A stretch of DNA of 17,071 nucleotides. Source: CAYNNQ01 sp964398785 (GTDB taxonomy: Bacteria > Desulfobacterota > Desulfovibrionia > Desulfovibrionales > Desulfonatronovibrionaceae). Position numbers and translations under genes: made by a program. The notes under the pieces were generated by a model, which searched no databases, was not told the DNA's origin, and saw only the letters and a program-made list of their open reading frames with translations. Positions 7,016 to 13,973 of this stretch are shown here, piece after piece (position 1 is the first letter of the stretch; each line of letters begins with the position of its first letter). Location: the NCBI GenBank assembly GCA_964398785.1, contig CAYNNQ010000045.1, forward strand, positions 1 to 17,071. Direction: 5' to 3'.

Positions 7016-7408
7016 TCAGCACAGGGCGGGAAAGAATTTGGCCATTATGACCAGGCCCTCTTCCCCGGCCTCGACCCGGTGCTTCTCCCCCTTGCGGATC
7101 ACGGCCATTTTTCCCGGCTCATAGGCAACTTCCCTGCTTACAAGACGGCATAGGCCCTGACCGCTGATGACTTCATGCAGTTCCATTTGATCCGCATGAA
7201 CGTGAGTGTCCAAGACACAGCCCGGAGCCACCTTTACCAAATGCGAGCTGAAAAGACCATCGGTTTGCGCCGCGCCTATCACATGCTTAAGAGAGACTCC
7301 GCTGAATTTTGGGTGGGCATTCCACTCGCACCGGGAGACATCCCTGCTTCCATCCGAGCCGTAAACCATGCCCCCAGCCAATTTTTCCGCAATGCTGCTT
7401 TCCGCCAT
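7016..7408 (-). CDS. Small cupin-domain protein
   Basis: A 130-residue single-domain cupin. Motif 1 is complete: G63-x5-H69-x-H71-x4-E76-x6-G83 in GCVLDTHVHADQMELHEV, giving the three metal ligands. Motif 2 is present with a substitution (G99...KGEKH, H110). Start ATG 7408 is preceded by AGGAGG nine bases upstream. The stop at 7016-7018 is immediately followed by the AGGAGG that precedes the AraC gene, so the two form a likely two-gene operon. A cupin next to an AraC regulator that itself has a cupin sensor suggests binding of a shared small ligand, which is inference. The enzymatic role, if any, is unknown. Confidence 0.85.
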   Translation of the reverse strand: MAESSIAEKLAGGMVYGSDGSRDVSRCEWNAHPKFSGVSLKHVIGAAQTDGLFSSHLVKVAPGCVLDTHVHADQMELHEVISGQGLCRLVSREVAYEPGKMAVIRKGEKHRVEAGEEGLVIMAKFFPALC

Positions 7409-7430
7409 ATTCGTTCCTCCTGAATTATGG

Positions 7431-7596
7431 TTGGTTCAACGTGTAAGAAAGAGTAGCAAAAAGCAGCTTTATTTCTTGGATGATCTTGCTCTTTTACTGT
7501 ACGGCTTTCTTGGAGGCAAACGAAAAAGCGGCCGCGCAGTGGGAACATGAACGCGAATTAAAACGCTTCGAGGAAAGGTGGCTCCACGAAGAATAA
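7431..7596 (+). pseudogene. Small frameshifted ORF of unknown family
   Basis: Two overlapping frames join into one plausible small protein if one base near 7506-7510 is skipped: KKQLYFLDDLALLLYGF in the first frame, then LEANEKAAAQWEHERELKRF and EERWLHEE in the second, ending at TAA 7594-7596. The joined product has a short hydrophobic segment followed by a charged amphipathic helix. As written, the second frame alone has an ATG at 7480 and could give a 38-residue protein, with no clear ribosome binding site. A TTG at 7431 is the only candidate start found for the first frame. The family was not recognised. It may be a real frameshift or a consensus error. Confidence 0.35.
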
Positions 7597-7637
7597 AGAA
7601 GACCCCACATGGACAGTCTAATCCGGCCCGAGGCACG

Positions 7638-8606
7638 TCAGCTTGGCAAATCGGAAGCCGCCTTTAATCCGTACATGGTCCGGGCGGTCTTGACCGCCTC
7701 CACGACCGCTCTTTCCATAACCCTTGCGCCCAGGAGGCCGACCACGTTCAGATCCGCCTCCACCTCGCCCGTGGACAGGGCGAAAATGGTGTCCCCGTCC
7801 ACCATGGTGTGCGCGGGGCGCATGGTCCGGGCATAGCCGTCATGGCTCATGGAGGCCAGCTTTTCCGCCTGGGCCTTGCTCAGGACCGCGTTGGTGACCA
7901 CCGCCCCGATGCTGGTATTGCCCCGGAATATATCCCGGGAGCCGGGATGCATGTCTATGAGGATCTCTTCGGTGTCCCGCAGGCTTTGCCCGCTCTCATC
8001 CAGGGGGCCGGCCAGCTTGTTGCAGGTAAAGGGGTCGATCACGTCCCCCAGGCAGTTCACCGCCACCAGGGCGCCTACCTGCAGATCGTCCTTTTGCAGG
8101 GCAAAGACACCGACTCCGCTCTTCATGGCCCTTTGCATGCCCAGAATCTTACCCACACTGGCCCCGGTTCCCGCGCCGATACACCCCTCAATCTGACGCC
8201 CCTTTTCCCCGGCATTGACACAGGCGGAGTAGCCCATTCCCTTGTCCGGCCGGATCATGGGGTCACCCACAACCAGATCAAAAAGCACCGCCCCGCAGAC
8301 AATGGGGACTCTGGTTACCCGGACATCAAACCCGATCCCTTTTTCCTCCAGAAACTGCATCACCCCGCCGGCCGCATCCAGACCGAATGCGCTCCCTCCG
8401 GCCAAGACGAGGGCGTGAATCTCCTCGACCATGTTCCCGGGCCGGAGCAGATCCGTCTCCCTGGTCCCGGGGGCTCCTCCCCGGACATCCACTCCCGCGG
8501 CCGCTCCGCCTTCGCAAAGGATAACGCTGCACCCGGTGCCCGCCTCCCGGTTCTGGGCATGACCAACCTTTATCCCTTTAATCGCGGAAAAATCTATTCT
8601 CTGCAC
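7638..8606 (-). CDS. P1 family (S58, DmpA-type) aminopeptidase / acyl amidase
   Basis: A 322-residue protein of the DmpA/ornithine acetyltransferase-like Ntn-hydrolase family. The N-terminus (IKGIKVGHAQNREAGTGCSV) and LVLAGGSAFGLDAAGGVMQF (67-85) are hallmark blocks. The self-cleavage region is RGNTSIGAVVTNA, with the expected scissile bond at N230-T231; the new N-terminal residue would be the nucleophile. In DmpA and BapA this residue is serine, so threonine here is a common variant. Members remove N-terminal residues from small peptides, often with D- or beta-amino acids. The start is GTG at 8606, with a G-rich AGGGGGG site about 11 bases before it. The gene stands alone. Cytoplasmic, as no signal peptide is seen. 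The natural substrate is unknown. Confidence 0.9.
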   Translation of the reverse strand: MQRIDFSAIKGIKVGHAQNREAGTGCSVILCEGGAAAGVDVRGGAPGTRETDLLRPGNMVEEIHALVLAGGSAFGLDAAGGVMQFLEEKGIGFDVRVTRVPIVCGAVLFDLVVGDPMIRPDKGMGYSACVNAGEKGRQIEGCIGAGTGASVGKILGMQRAMKSGVGVFALQKDDLQVGALVAVNCLGDVIDPFTCNKLAGPLDESGQSLRDTEEILIDMHPGSRDIFRGNTSIGAVVTNAVLSKAQAEKLASMSHDGYARTMRPAHTMVDGDTIFALSTGEVEADLNVVGLLGARVMERAVVEAVKTARTMYGLKAASDLPS

Positions 8607-8794
8607 AGTCCCGCCCCCCTGAAGCTAAACTGATTACAGGTTTAAAATTTCGACCTCCAAATACAGGATATGGATTTTTCTTATTTCCTCCGCAAAAACT
8701 TCACTCAACAAGCACAATTCGCGGGCCGATTCCGTCTCCGGCCCCTTTCCCGGCCGGCATACTTGCAAATAAAGGTCCTCGACGTTTGATATTG

Positions 8795-8822
8795 ATTTTC
8801 TCCGCCCGATCGTTTTGGATGC
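8795..8822 (-). repeat. Dispersed repeat family A, arm copy (inverted relative to 8962)
   Basis: 28 bases matching the reverse complement of 8962-8989 at 27 of 28 positions. Together the two arms form a widely spaced inverted repeat with about 139 bases between. The match to 17009-17036 in the same orientation extends past the unit into GGATGCTTTTAA. Confidence 0.8.
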
Positions 8823-8961
8823 TTTTAAGGAGAGGTTCGCGCGTTTTCCTGGTCCTTCAATATTAAGTCGAAATCCGGCATTCAAACCTAAGATTTGAGT
8901 GCCGGAAGGGGGCAAGCATCCCCCTTTGGCGAGGCCTAGAAAACTCCGGGCCGGTAGTTTG

Positions 8962-9007
8962 GCATCCAAAAAGATCGGGCGGAGAAAATATAAAAAACCA
9001 CACGCTG
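8962..9007 (+). repeat. Dispersed repeat family A, 46-bp copy
   Basis: 46 bases beginning GCATCCAAAAAGATCGGG and ending CCACACGCTG. They match the reverse complement of 16991-17036 with three mismatches. The copy can be translated as ASKKIGRRKYKKPHAVEEPK followed by a stop; the distant copy gives ASKKIRRKKYKNPHAV. Confidence 0.85.
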
Positions 9008-9062
9008 TTGAAGAGCCCAAATAATTAAACACATATACCCGGGGAAAGGATTTTGCAAAGCA

Positions 9063-9100
9063 AAAAAAGAATCCGACCCCGAAGGACCGGATTCTTTTTT
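9063..9100. terminator. Rho-independent terminator downstream of copB-like gene
   Basis: A 13-bp perfect stem (9063-9075 and 9088-9100), GAATCCG/CGGATTC with A/T-tracts at its base, closes a 12-base loop. On the minus strand the stem runs into seven T. It lies 24-61 bases past the stop of the ATPase and is symmetric enough to work in both directions. This is the clearest intrinsic terminator in the window. Confidence 0.88.
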
Positions 9101-9123
9101 CGCGCTGCGGCATGCAGACGGCC

Positions 9124-11178
9124 TCAATCCAGGCGGAGGATCTTGGCGTTCACGGCCACTATCACCGTGGACAGGGACATGAGAACCGCTCCCACCGCCG
9201 GACTCAAAATGATGCCCACCGGAGCCAGAACCCCTGCGGCCAGGGGGATGGCCGCAGCATTGTACCCGGTGGCCCAGAAAAGATTCTGCACCGTCTTTTT
9301 AAAGGTAAGCCGGGAAAGCCGGATCAGATTCAACACATCCAGAGGATTGGAGCGGACCAGGACTATGTCCGCTGTTTCCGCGGCCACGTCCGTACCCGCG
9401 CCTATGGCGATGCCCAGGTCCGCGGTAGCCAGGGCCGGAGCGTCATTCACTCCGTCTCCGGTCATGGCCACCCGCAGTCCGCTTTTCTGCAGTTCTTTGA
9501 CCTTATCCGCCTTGCGCTCGGGAGGGACCTCGGCAAAGAATTCATCCAGTCCGAGCTCCTCGGCCACGGAAGCGGCCACCCGCTTGTTGTCCCCGGTAAG
9601 CATCATTACCTTGATTCCCAGCTTTTTAAGGCGGGAAATGGTTTCTTTGGACTCCTCGCGGATAACATCGGAAAGGGCTACCGCTCCCAGAGGAAGGTCC
9701 TCGGCAATGACCAAAACCACGGTCCTGCCCGCTTCAGAAAGCCGATCCACTCGCTCCCGGTCAAACTGCAAACCGTTTTCCTCCGCGTATCCAGGGCTGA
9801 CCACCATAATTCTGCGGCCTTGAACAACGGCCTGCGCCCCGCGTCCGGGTATGGACTGAAAATCGGAAGCCGGGGGGATATTATCCGCAGCCTCGGCTAT
9901 TGCCCGGGCTATGGGGTGCTCGGAACGCGTTTCCACCGCTCCGGCCAAGCGCAGGATCTCTTCCCGGCTGGAATCCGGAGAAAAAACCTCCACCTCGCTC
10001 ACTCCGAACTCTCCGGTGGTCAGGGTCCCGGTTTTGTCAAAGAGCACCGCACGGATTTTACGCGCGCCCTCGAACGGAGTCCTTCTGCGGATCAAAAACC
10101 CGTTTTTCGCGGCCAGAGTAGTGGACACGGCGACAACCAGGGGAACCGCGAGACCGAGGGCGTGCGGACAGGTGATAACCATAACCGTTACCGTGCGCTC
10201 CATGGAGAAAAGAAAATCCCGCCCGGAAAAGGCGAGCCAGGCAAACATGGTTATCGCCCCGGAACCGATGGCGATAAAGGTGAGCCACATGGCCGCCGTA
10301 TTGGCCAGATCCTGGGATTTGGACTTGCTTTCCTGGGCTTCGCGAACCAGATTTATCACCTGGTTCAAAAAAGAATCCCCGCCCGTCCTGGTGACGCGCA
10401 AAGTAAGGGAGCCCTCGCCGTTTACGGCCCCGCCTATGACTTCATCTCCAGGTCTCTTCCTCACCGGCCTGGATTCCCCGGTGAGCAGGGCCTCGTTCAC
10501 CGAAGAATCTCCCTCGGTAACCTCGCCGTCCGCGGGAATTTTTTCCCCCGGGCGAACCAGGACCCTATCCCCGTTTGCAAGCTTGCTTACGGGAACGTCG
10601 GAGACATCGCCCCGATCATCCAGCCTGTGCGCCTGTCCGGGCATAAGGCGGGCCAGCTTTTCCAGGGCCCCGGAAGCACTCATTACCGAGCGCATCTCGA
10701 TCCAATGCCCCAGCAGCATGATCGCGATTAGCGTGGCCAGCTCCCAGAAAAAAACCTTTCCCGGAAGGCCCAGGGCGACCAGGCTTGAATATCCATAAGC
10801 CACGGCAATGGCCAGGCCGATAAGGGTCATCATCCCCGGCTGTTTTTTGCCGACTTCGTCCACCAGCCCGGTCAGAAACGGCCAGCCTCCATAGAAGAAA
10901 ATACCCGTGCCCAAGAGGAAAAGCACTACATATCTCCCGGGAAAGGACACGGCCCCGGGCATCCCCAAAAGGGACTGCAGGGTCGGGGAAAGAATAAGAA
11001 CCGGTATGGTCAGAACCAGGGTTACCCAGAACCTCTTTTGGAAATCCCGGACCATGTGCTGATGATGGCTCTTATGATCATGCCCGGGCTGTTCGTGTCC
11101 GGAATGCTCATGGGAACCGTGAGAATGTTCTTGCAATTTTTTCTCCCTTTTTTGCAGGACAAACAGGCTCTTCAGCAT
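9124..11178 (-). CDS. copB: CPH-type P1B ATPase, CopB-like copper/silver exporter
   Basis: A 684-residue heavy-metal P-type ATPase of the inner membrane. The N-terminus has no HMA domain but carries a histidine-rich stretch (residues 18-41, HSHGSHEHSGHEQPGHDHKS), as in CopB. Landmarks in order: TGES (233-236), the metal-binding CPH in TCPHALGLAVP (337-339), the phosphorylation site DKTGTLT (381-387), SEHPIA (419-424), TGDNKRVA (528-535) and TGDGVNDAPAL (573-583). The last helices contain YNAAAIPLAAG and MSLSTVIVAVNA. CPH rather than CPC marks subgroup P1B-3, known for Cu(II)/Cu(I)/Ag export. The ATG at 11178 follows a weak AGG. A -10-like TATAAT lies at 11209-11204 and a Fur-box-like site further upstream. 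It is flanked by its own strong terminator and is monocistronic. Confidence 0.94.
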   Translation of the reverse strand: MLKSLFVLQKREKKLQEHSHGSHEHSGHEQPGHDHKSHHQHMVRDFQKRFWVTLVLTIPVLILSPTLQSLLGMPGAVSFPGRYVVLFLLGTGIFFYGGWPFLTGLVDEVGKKQPGMMTLIGLAIAVAYGYSSLVALGLPGKVFFWELATLIAIMLLGHWIEMRSVMSASGALEKLARLMPGQAHRLDDRGDVSDVPVSKLANGDRVLVRPGEKIPADGEVTEGDSSVNEALLTGESRPVRKRPGDEVIGGAVNGEGSLTLRVTRTGGDSFLNQVINLVREAQESKSKSQDLANTAAMWLTFIAIGSGAITMFAWLAFSGRDFLFSMERTVTVMVITCPHALGLAVPLVVAVSTTLAAKNGFLIRRRTPFEGARKIRAVLFDKTGTLTTGEFGVSEVEVFSPDSSREEILRLAGAVETRSEHPIARAIAEAADNIPPASDFQSIPGRGAQAVVQGRRIMVVSPGYAEENGLQFDRERVDRLSEAGRTVVLVIAEDLPLGAVALSDVIREESKETISRLKKLGIKVMMLTGDNKRVAASVAEELGLDEFFAEVPPERKADKVKELQKSGLRVAMTGDGVNDAPALATADLGIAIGAGTDVAAETADIVLVRSNPLDVLNLIRLSRLTFKKTVQNLFWATGYNAAAIPLAAGVLAPVGIILSPAVGAVLMSLSTVIVAVNAKILRLD

Positions 11179-11203
11179 TTTGTTGAAGAACCTGAATTTT
11201 ACA

Positions 11204-11209
11204 ATTATA
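11204..11209 (-). promoter_or_regulatory. Candidate -10 element of the copB-like gene
   Basis: Perfect TATAAT on the minus strand, 25 bases before the ATG. The -35 region at the right distance is poor (TTTCCA at 18 bases), so activator or metal-regulator help would be expected. Confidence 0.4.
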
Positions 11210-11248
11210 GTGTTTGACTGAGTCGCATGGAAAACTATACAAACAGGC

Positions 11249-11269
11249 TAATGATAATGATTTTTAATG
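11249..11269. promoter_or_regulatory. Fur-box-like site between the copB-like and GNAT genes
   Basis: TAATGATAATGATTTTTAAT resembles repeats of the GATAAT hexamer in the Fur consensus. It overlaps a minus-strand TTGACA (11273-11268). The site sits in the shared divergent promoter region. The match is partial, and AT-rich promoters give chance matches. Confidence 0.3.
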
Positions 11270-11331
11270 TCAAAAACCCTCTTGTCTTTAGGCACATATT
11301 ACACCCTCGGCAAACTAAAAGGTAAAGAAAA

Positions 11332-11823
11332 ATGTCCACGCCGGAGATAAAACAGGGCTACGTTCCCGGGGTAATCGGGAGAATCGCGGAGCTGCACATA
11401 AGCTACTACCAACCCAACTGGAATTTTGGAAGCTATTTCGAGTCCAAGGTAGCCCGGGACATGGCCGAGTTCATGGACCGCTATGATCAGGCAAGGGACG
11501 GTTTGTGGACGGTCATTGAAAAGGGACGAATCCAGGGGGCGATCGCCATAGACGGCCTGGACGCGGACAACCTGGGAGCCCACTTGAGGTGGTTTATAGT
11601 TGGCGAAGACTTGCAGGGGCAGGGTCTCGGGAACCGGCTTATGGATTTGGCCATGCGATTTTGCCGGGACAAAGACTACAATGGGGTTTATTTGTGGACC
11701 TTCGCCGGGCTGAATGCCGCCCGGCACCTGTATGAAAAAGCGGGGTTCAAGCTGGTAAAGGAAAGAACGGGCAGACAGTGGGGAACCGAGGTAAACGAAC
11801 AGCGCTTCGGGTTGAATCTTTAG
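11332..11823 (+). CDS. GNAT-family N-acetyltransferase
   Basis: A 163-residue GCN5-related acetyltransferase. The acetyl-CoA binding loop (motif A) is LRWFIVGEDLQGQGLGNRLM, with Q-x2-G-x-G, at about residues 85-104, and the C-terminal motif B region is NAARHLYEKAGFKLVKE. The N-terminus (IGRIAELHISYYQPNWNFG) and the C-terminal WGTEVNEQRFGLNL resemble the acetyltransferase half of MarR-GNAT fusions, without the regulator half. It transfers an acetyl group to an unknown amine. The ATG follows a purine-rich AAAGGTAAAGA. Transcribed divergently from the copB-like gene; no functional link is evident. Confidence 0.9.
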   Translation: MSTPEIKQGYVPGVIGRIAELHISYYQPNWNFGSYFESKVARDMAEFMDRYDQARDGLWTVIEKGRIQGAIAIDGLDADNLGAHLRWFIVGEDLQGQGLGNRLMDLAMRFCRDKDYNGVYLWTFAGLNAARHLYEKAGFKLVKERTGRQWGTEVNEQRFGLNL

Positions 11824-11832
11824 CCGGCAGAC

Positions 11833-11850
11833 GGAAAAAATGAATTTTCC
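11833..11850. terminator. Weak hairpin after the GNAT gene
   Basis: GGAAAA and TTTTCC (11833-11838 and 11845-11850) flank a six-base loop ten bases past the GNAT stop. Short stem with no T tract, so only a tentative terminator. Confidence 0.3.
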
Positions 11851-11973
11851 TCCGCCTACCGCTAACATTGACCACAAACCATGCTAACGTAGCGTCGGAA
11901 AGAGGGAGTAGGCTCTGGGGATTGTTTGTTTAAAATATTTGGTTCGTCTCAAAAATCTGTGCAAAACATTATA

Positions 11974-12004
11974 CTGGATTACCCAGCCAAGCCGGGTAAT
12001 GACG
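11974..12004 (+). repeat. REP-like palindromic repeat, copy 1
   Basis: Starts CTGGATTACCC and ends GGGTAATGACG, with a 7-bp stem ATTACCC/GGGTAAT. This is the CTGGAT...ATGACG type of short palindrome common in many proteobacterial genomes. Confidence 0.6.
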
Positions 12005-12060
12005 AATGATGGGTAGCCCGTATTTCGAGGTCTGAACCAAGTTGTTTGGAATTTCCACCC

Positions 12061-12090
12061 CGTCATACCTGACCCAGATCAGGTATCCAG
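12061..12090 (-). repeat. REP-like palindromic repeat, copy 2
   Basis: Read on the minus strand it starts CTGGATACCTGA and ends TCAGGTATGACG, with a perfect 8-bp stem and 6-base loop. The outer CTGGAT and ATGACG match copy 1 while the stem bases differ in a pairing-preserving way. Confidence 0.6.
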
Positions 12091-12171
12091 GAAACGACAA
12101 TAATTGGTCAACTCAAGGTATTTCATTAAAAGCCTTTAAATTCAGTTGGTTCAGGATTTTTTTGCGGGACT

Positions 12172-12197
12172 CTGACAACAAAATTTTGCACAGATTT
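12172..12197 (-). repeat. 26-bp dispersed repeat, copy 2
   Basis: The reverse complement matches 2428-2453 at 24 of 26 bases. On the minus strand it is read as KSVQNFVV in an open frame, as KSVQNIVA is in copy 1. It also forms the right end of the 245-bp symmetric element. Confidence 0.8.
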
Positions 12198-12242
12198 GTG
12201 CGAGGAGCTAAAAAGGATACCAAGCAGGAGGTTTCTTGAATT

Positions 12243-12461
12243 ATGCCCAAAAAACATTATTCCATAATTGTTGAGCAGGACGAAGATGGTGTCTTTCTCG
12301 TTACCTGTCCAAATTTTACGGGTTGTCATAGTTATGGAAACACTATTGATGAGGCAATTGAAAATATAACAGAAGCTATTGGAGCTTGCCTGGAAGATGA
12401 CTCTTCAGAGGAGCCCACTAGATTTATCGGCGTTCGGGACATTGAGATAGCAGCATGCTAA
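12243..12461 (+). CDS. hicB: HicB-like antitoxin without a visible HicA partner
   Basis: A 72-residue protein of the HicB-like (UPF0150) type. The N-terminal YSIIVEQDEDGVFLVTCPNF and TGCHSYGNTIDEAIENITEA form the partly degraded RNase H-like fold, with the family hallmark of strand, DEDG turn, P-x-x-x-GC and helix. HicB neutralises the HicA mRNA interferase and usually lies next to hicA. Neither upstream nor downstream sequence encodes a HicA domain. A short open frame (HRFVRGAKKDTKQEV) ends at TGA 12237-12239, four bases before the ATG, and could be the tail of a lost partner. AGGAGG lies 11 bases upstream of the ATG. The protein has no separate DNA-binding domain. Codon use is more AT-rich than in the flanking genes. 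Confidence 0.82.
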   Translation: MPKKHYSIIVEQDEDGVFLVTCPNFTGCHSYGNTIDEAIENITEAIGACLEDDSSEEPTRFIGVRDIEIAAC

Positions 12462-12474
12462 CTCATCTAATCTT

Positions 12475-12535
12475 GAATTCAACACATAAGGCAACAATTA
12501 CCTTAATGTTCGTGTTTTGTGTTCTCATTGAATTC
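12475..12535. terminator. Nested hairpin between convergent hicB and HNH genes
   Basis: The outer arms GAATTCAACACA (12475-12486) pair with TGTGTT and TTGAATTC (12518-12523, 12528-12535), leaving a four-base bulge. An inner stem TAAGG/CCTTA (12487-12491, 12501-12505) closes a nine-base loop. It spans the short space between the hicB stop and the HNH stop and overlaps the last HNH codons, so it probably ends both transcripts. Confidence 0.5.
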
Positions 12536-13223
12536 TAGCACTTTTCTGAAGATTGTGCCTGGCACAAAGAAGCTGAATATTTTCAGCCCGCAACGATGTT
12601 CCGCCTTGGGAAAAAGGGACTATGTGGTCAAAATGCAGCTCATCTGTTGCGCCACATATGACACAACGGCCGCCGTCACGAGCCCACACTTCAAGTTTAA
12701 CGCTCGTAGGAATTATACGGCTACGCTCAGCCTTTGTATCTCGAACATCTTCAACCGCTGAGGAATCTTCCACTTCTGCAATAGCTATCAACTTAAATTT
12801 AAAGACGCTACGACTCCCATCATGCTCCTGCCATGAGTCGACCAGTTGGAAATAACCGTTATCCGACCAGATTCCGGGTTTTATCTTTTCGTAGACTCGA
12901 ACAATGTCAGGAGCCTTTTCCCCAGATTTATAGCTTTGGGCTGCTCTATGAAATTTTCCGTTCTCGGTCCGCGATCCGCTTCCACGAATTAGGGGCTGAT
13001 CTAGCGCCTTCGGGTCCGCAACGCCTTTTGTTTTTGGCTCATCATGCCCCTCATAAATTAGCACTTCCCCATCTTCTTTGACTTCATCTCTATATGGAGC
13101 ATTTGCACGGACAGACATCAGTATTACGGAGTGCTTGCCTTTTAAGCGAAAATTCATCCCCTTCTGTAAGCTTGTGCCCTCATTTTGACACATCTCAAGA
13201 TAAGAGATGATTTTACCCCTCAT
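12525..13223 (-). CDS. SRA-like domain plus HNH endonuclease (putative modification-dependent restriction enzyme)
   Basis: A 232-residue protein with two parts. Residues about 12-145 resemble the SRA/YDG domain: VLIYEGHDEP (54-63), LDQPLIRG (74-81), FHRAAQSYKSGEKAPDIVRV (91-110) and GYFQLVDSWQ...SVFKFKL (123-145). SRA domains flip out and read 5-methyl- or 5-hydroxymethylcytosine. Residues 176-232 are a complete HNH nuclease: CVIC (187-190), LHFDHIVPFSQGG with H200, ENIQLLC with N215, and ARHN. SRA plus HNH is a known build of type IV enzymes that cut modified DNA. The ATG at 13223 has AGGAAGG eight bases upstream. The gene is AT-richer than its nadD/uvrB neighbours and stands beside an orphan antitoxin, so transfer is likely. 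No methyltransferase is adjacent, as expected for type IV. Confidence 0.82.
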   Translation of the reverse strand: MRGKIISYLEMCQNEGTSLQKGMNFRLKGKHSVILMSVRANAPYRDEVKEDGEVLIYEGHDEPKTKGVADPKALDQPLIRGSGSRTENGKFHRAAQSYKSGEKAPDIVRVYEKIKPGIWSDNGYFQLVDSWQEHDGSRSVFKFKLIAIAEVEDSSAVEDVRDTKAERSRIIPTSVKLEVWARDGGRCVICGATDELHFDHIVPFSQGGTSLRAENIQLLCARHNLQKSARIQ

Positions 13224-13251
13224 ACATATACCTTCCTACATTCATACTCAC

Positions 13252-13283
13252 TCCAAAAAAGATCGGGCAAAGAAAAAACGCCT
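13252..13283 (+). repeat. Divergent copy of dispersed repeat family A
   Basis: TCCAAAAAAGATCGGGCAAAG resembles the start of the unit at 8962 with one inserted A and a few changes, and one frame reads PKKIGQRKN as the others read SKKIGRRK. It lies in the 82-base space between nadD and the HNH gene. Similarity is short. Confidence 0.35.
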
Positions 13284-13305
13284 TAAACGCTAAGAAGTCT
13301 GGTTA

Positions 13306-13973
13306 TTAGCCTGCTTGTTCGGACCACACCCGGTCCACCACGTCCCGGTTATCCCGCAGAAAATCCAGAACCGGGTCGGGCAGCAGAAAATCCAGCTTGT
13401 ACCCGCTTAGCCACATGCCGCGCAAAAGAGAGGAACTCAAATCCATGCGGGGCATGGACACCAGCCTAACCGTGGACTCGACCGCAAGCCAGGTACCGCT
13501 TTCTTTTCGCCGCAGGGACCGGGGAAAATTTTCTTGCAAAAAATCCTCTATCCCCGGGCCGGCCAGCCCTTTTCTTTCCACAACCGCGATGTCGGCCAGG
13601 GAAAATATCTCCTTCCACCTGTGCCACTCGCAAAGGGCCAGCAAATCATTGGCTCCCAGGATAAAAACAATCCTGCTCCCTGGCTCCTTCTCCCGATAGC
13701 CGCGCAAGGTGTCCACAGTGTACGAAGGGCCTTCCCTCTTGCCCTCCACATCGGAAACCCGCATGAATTCCCGGCCTTGGATGCCTTTTTGGAGCATCCG
13801 CAGGCGAAAATCAAAGGGGAGCAGGCCGCTTATATTCTTATGCGGGGGGAATTTGGCCGGAACAAGATCCACCCGGTCCAGGGAAAGATCCTGAAATACC
13901 TGGACCGCCATGCGCAGATGCCCGTTATGCACCGGATTGAAGCTGCCTCCGAGCAGACCGATTCGTTCCTGCC

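Larger units (their letters stand above)
8607..9062. other. Repeat-bearing spacer with a long open minus frame
   Basis: About 450 bases between the DmpA-type gene and the copB terminator. It carries the two inverted arms of the 46-bp repeat family (8795-8822 and 8962-9007). A minus-strand frame is open from 9113 to TAA 8634-8636. Its last 50 codons look protein-like (SNVEDLYLQVCRPGKG, SARELCLLSEVFAEEIRKIH) and end 28 bases before the DmpA start, but there is no start codon near that part. It may be a dead gene fragment; the family is not recognised. Confidence 0.45.
11953..12197. repeat. 245-bp symmetric element, MITE-like, upstream of hicB
   Basis: The ends are a perfect 14-bp inverted repeat, AAATCTGTGCAAAA at 11953-11966 and its complement at 12184-12197. 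Inside are two oppositely oriented hairpins of one type (11974-12004 and 12061-12090), so the element is symmetric at two levels. It lies in the AT-rich, gene-poor stretch 11824-12242. No transposase and no obvious target duplication is seen. The right end extends to a 26-bp match with 2428-2453. Confidence 0.5.

Noticed and set aside
7809..8633. 274-codon plus-strand ORF opposite the DmpA-type gene
   Set aside because: Antisense shadow; no recognisable domain and no ribosome binding site.
9112..10731. 539-codon plus-strand ORF opposite the copB-like gene
   Set aside because: Antisense shadow of a motif-complete P-type ATPase, with low-complexity composition.
11884..12066. 60-codon minus-strand ORF across the REP-like repeat
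   Set aside because: Runs through a palindromic repeat and has no ribosome binding site or protein character beyond the repeat.
11953..12197. CRISPR array
   Set aside because: Repeats are few, inverted and unequally spaced; no regular spacers and no cas genes.
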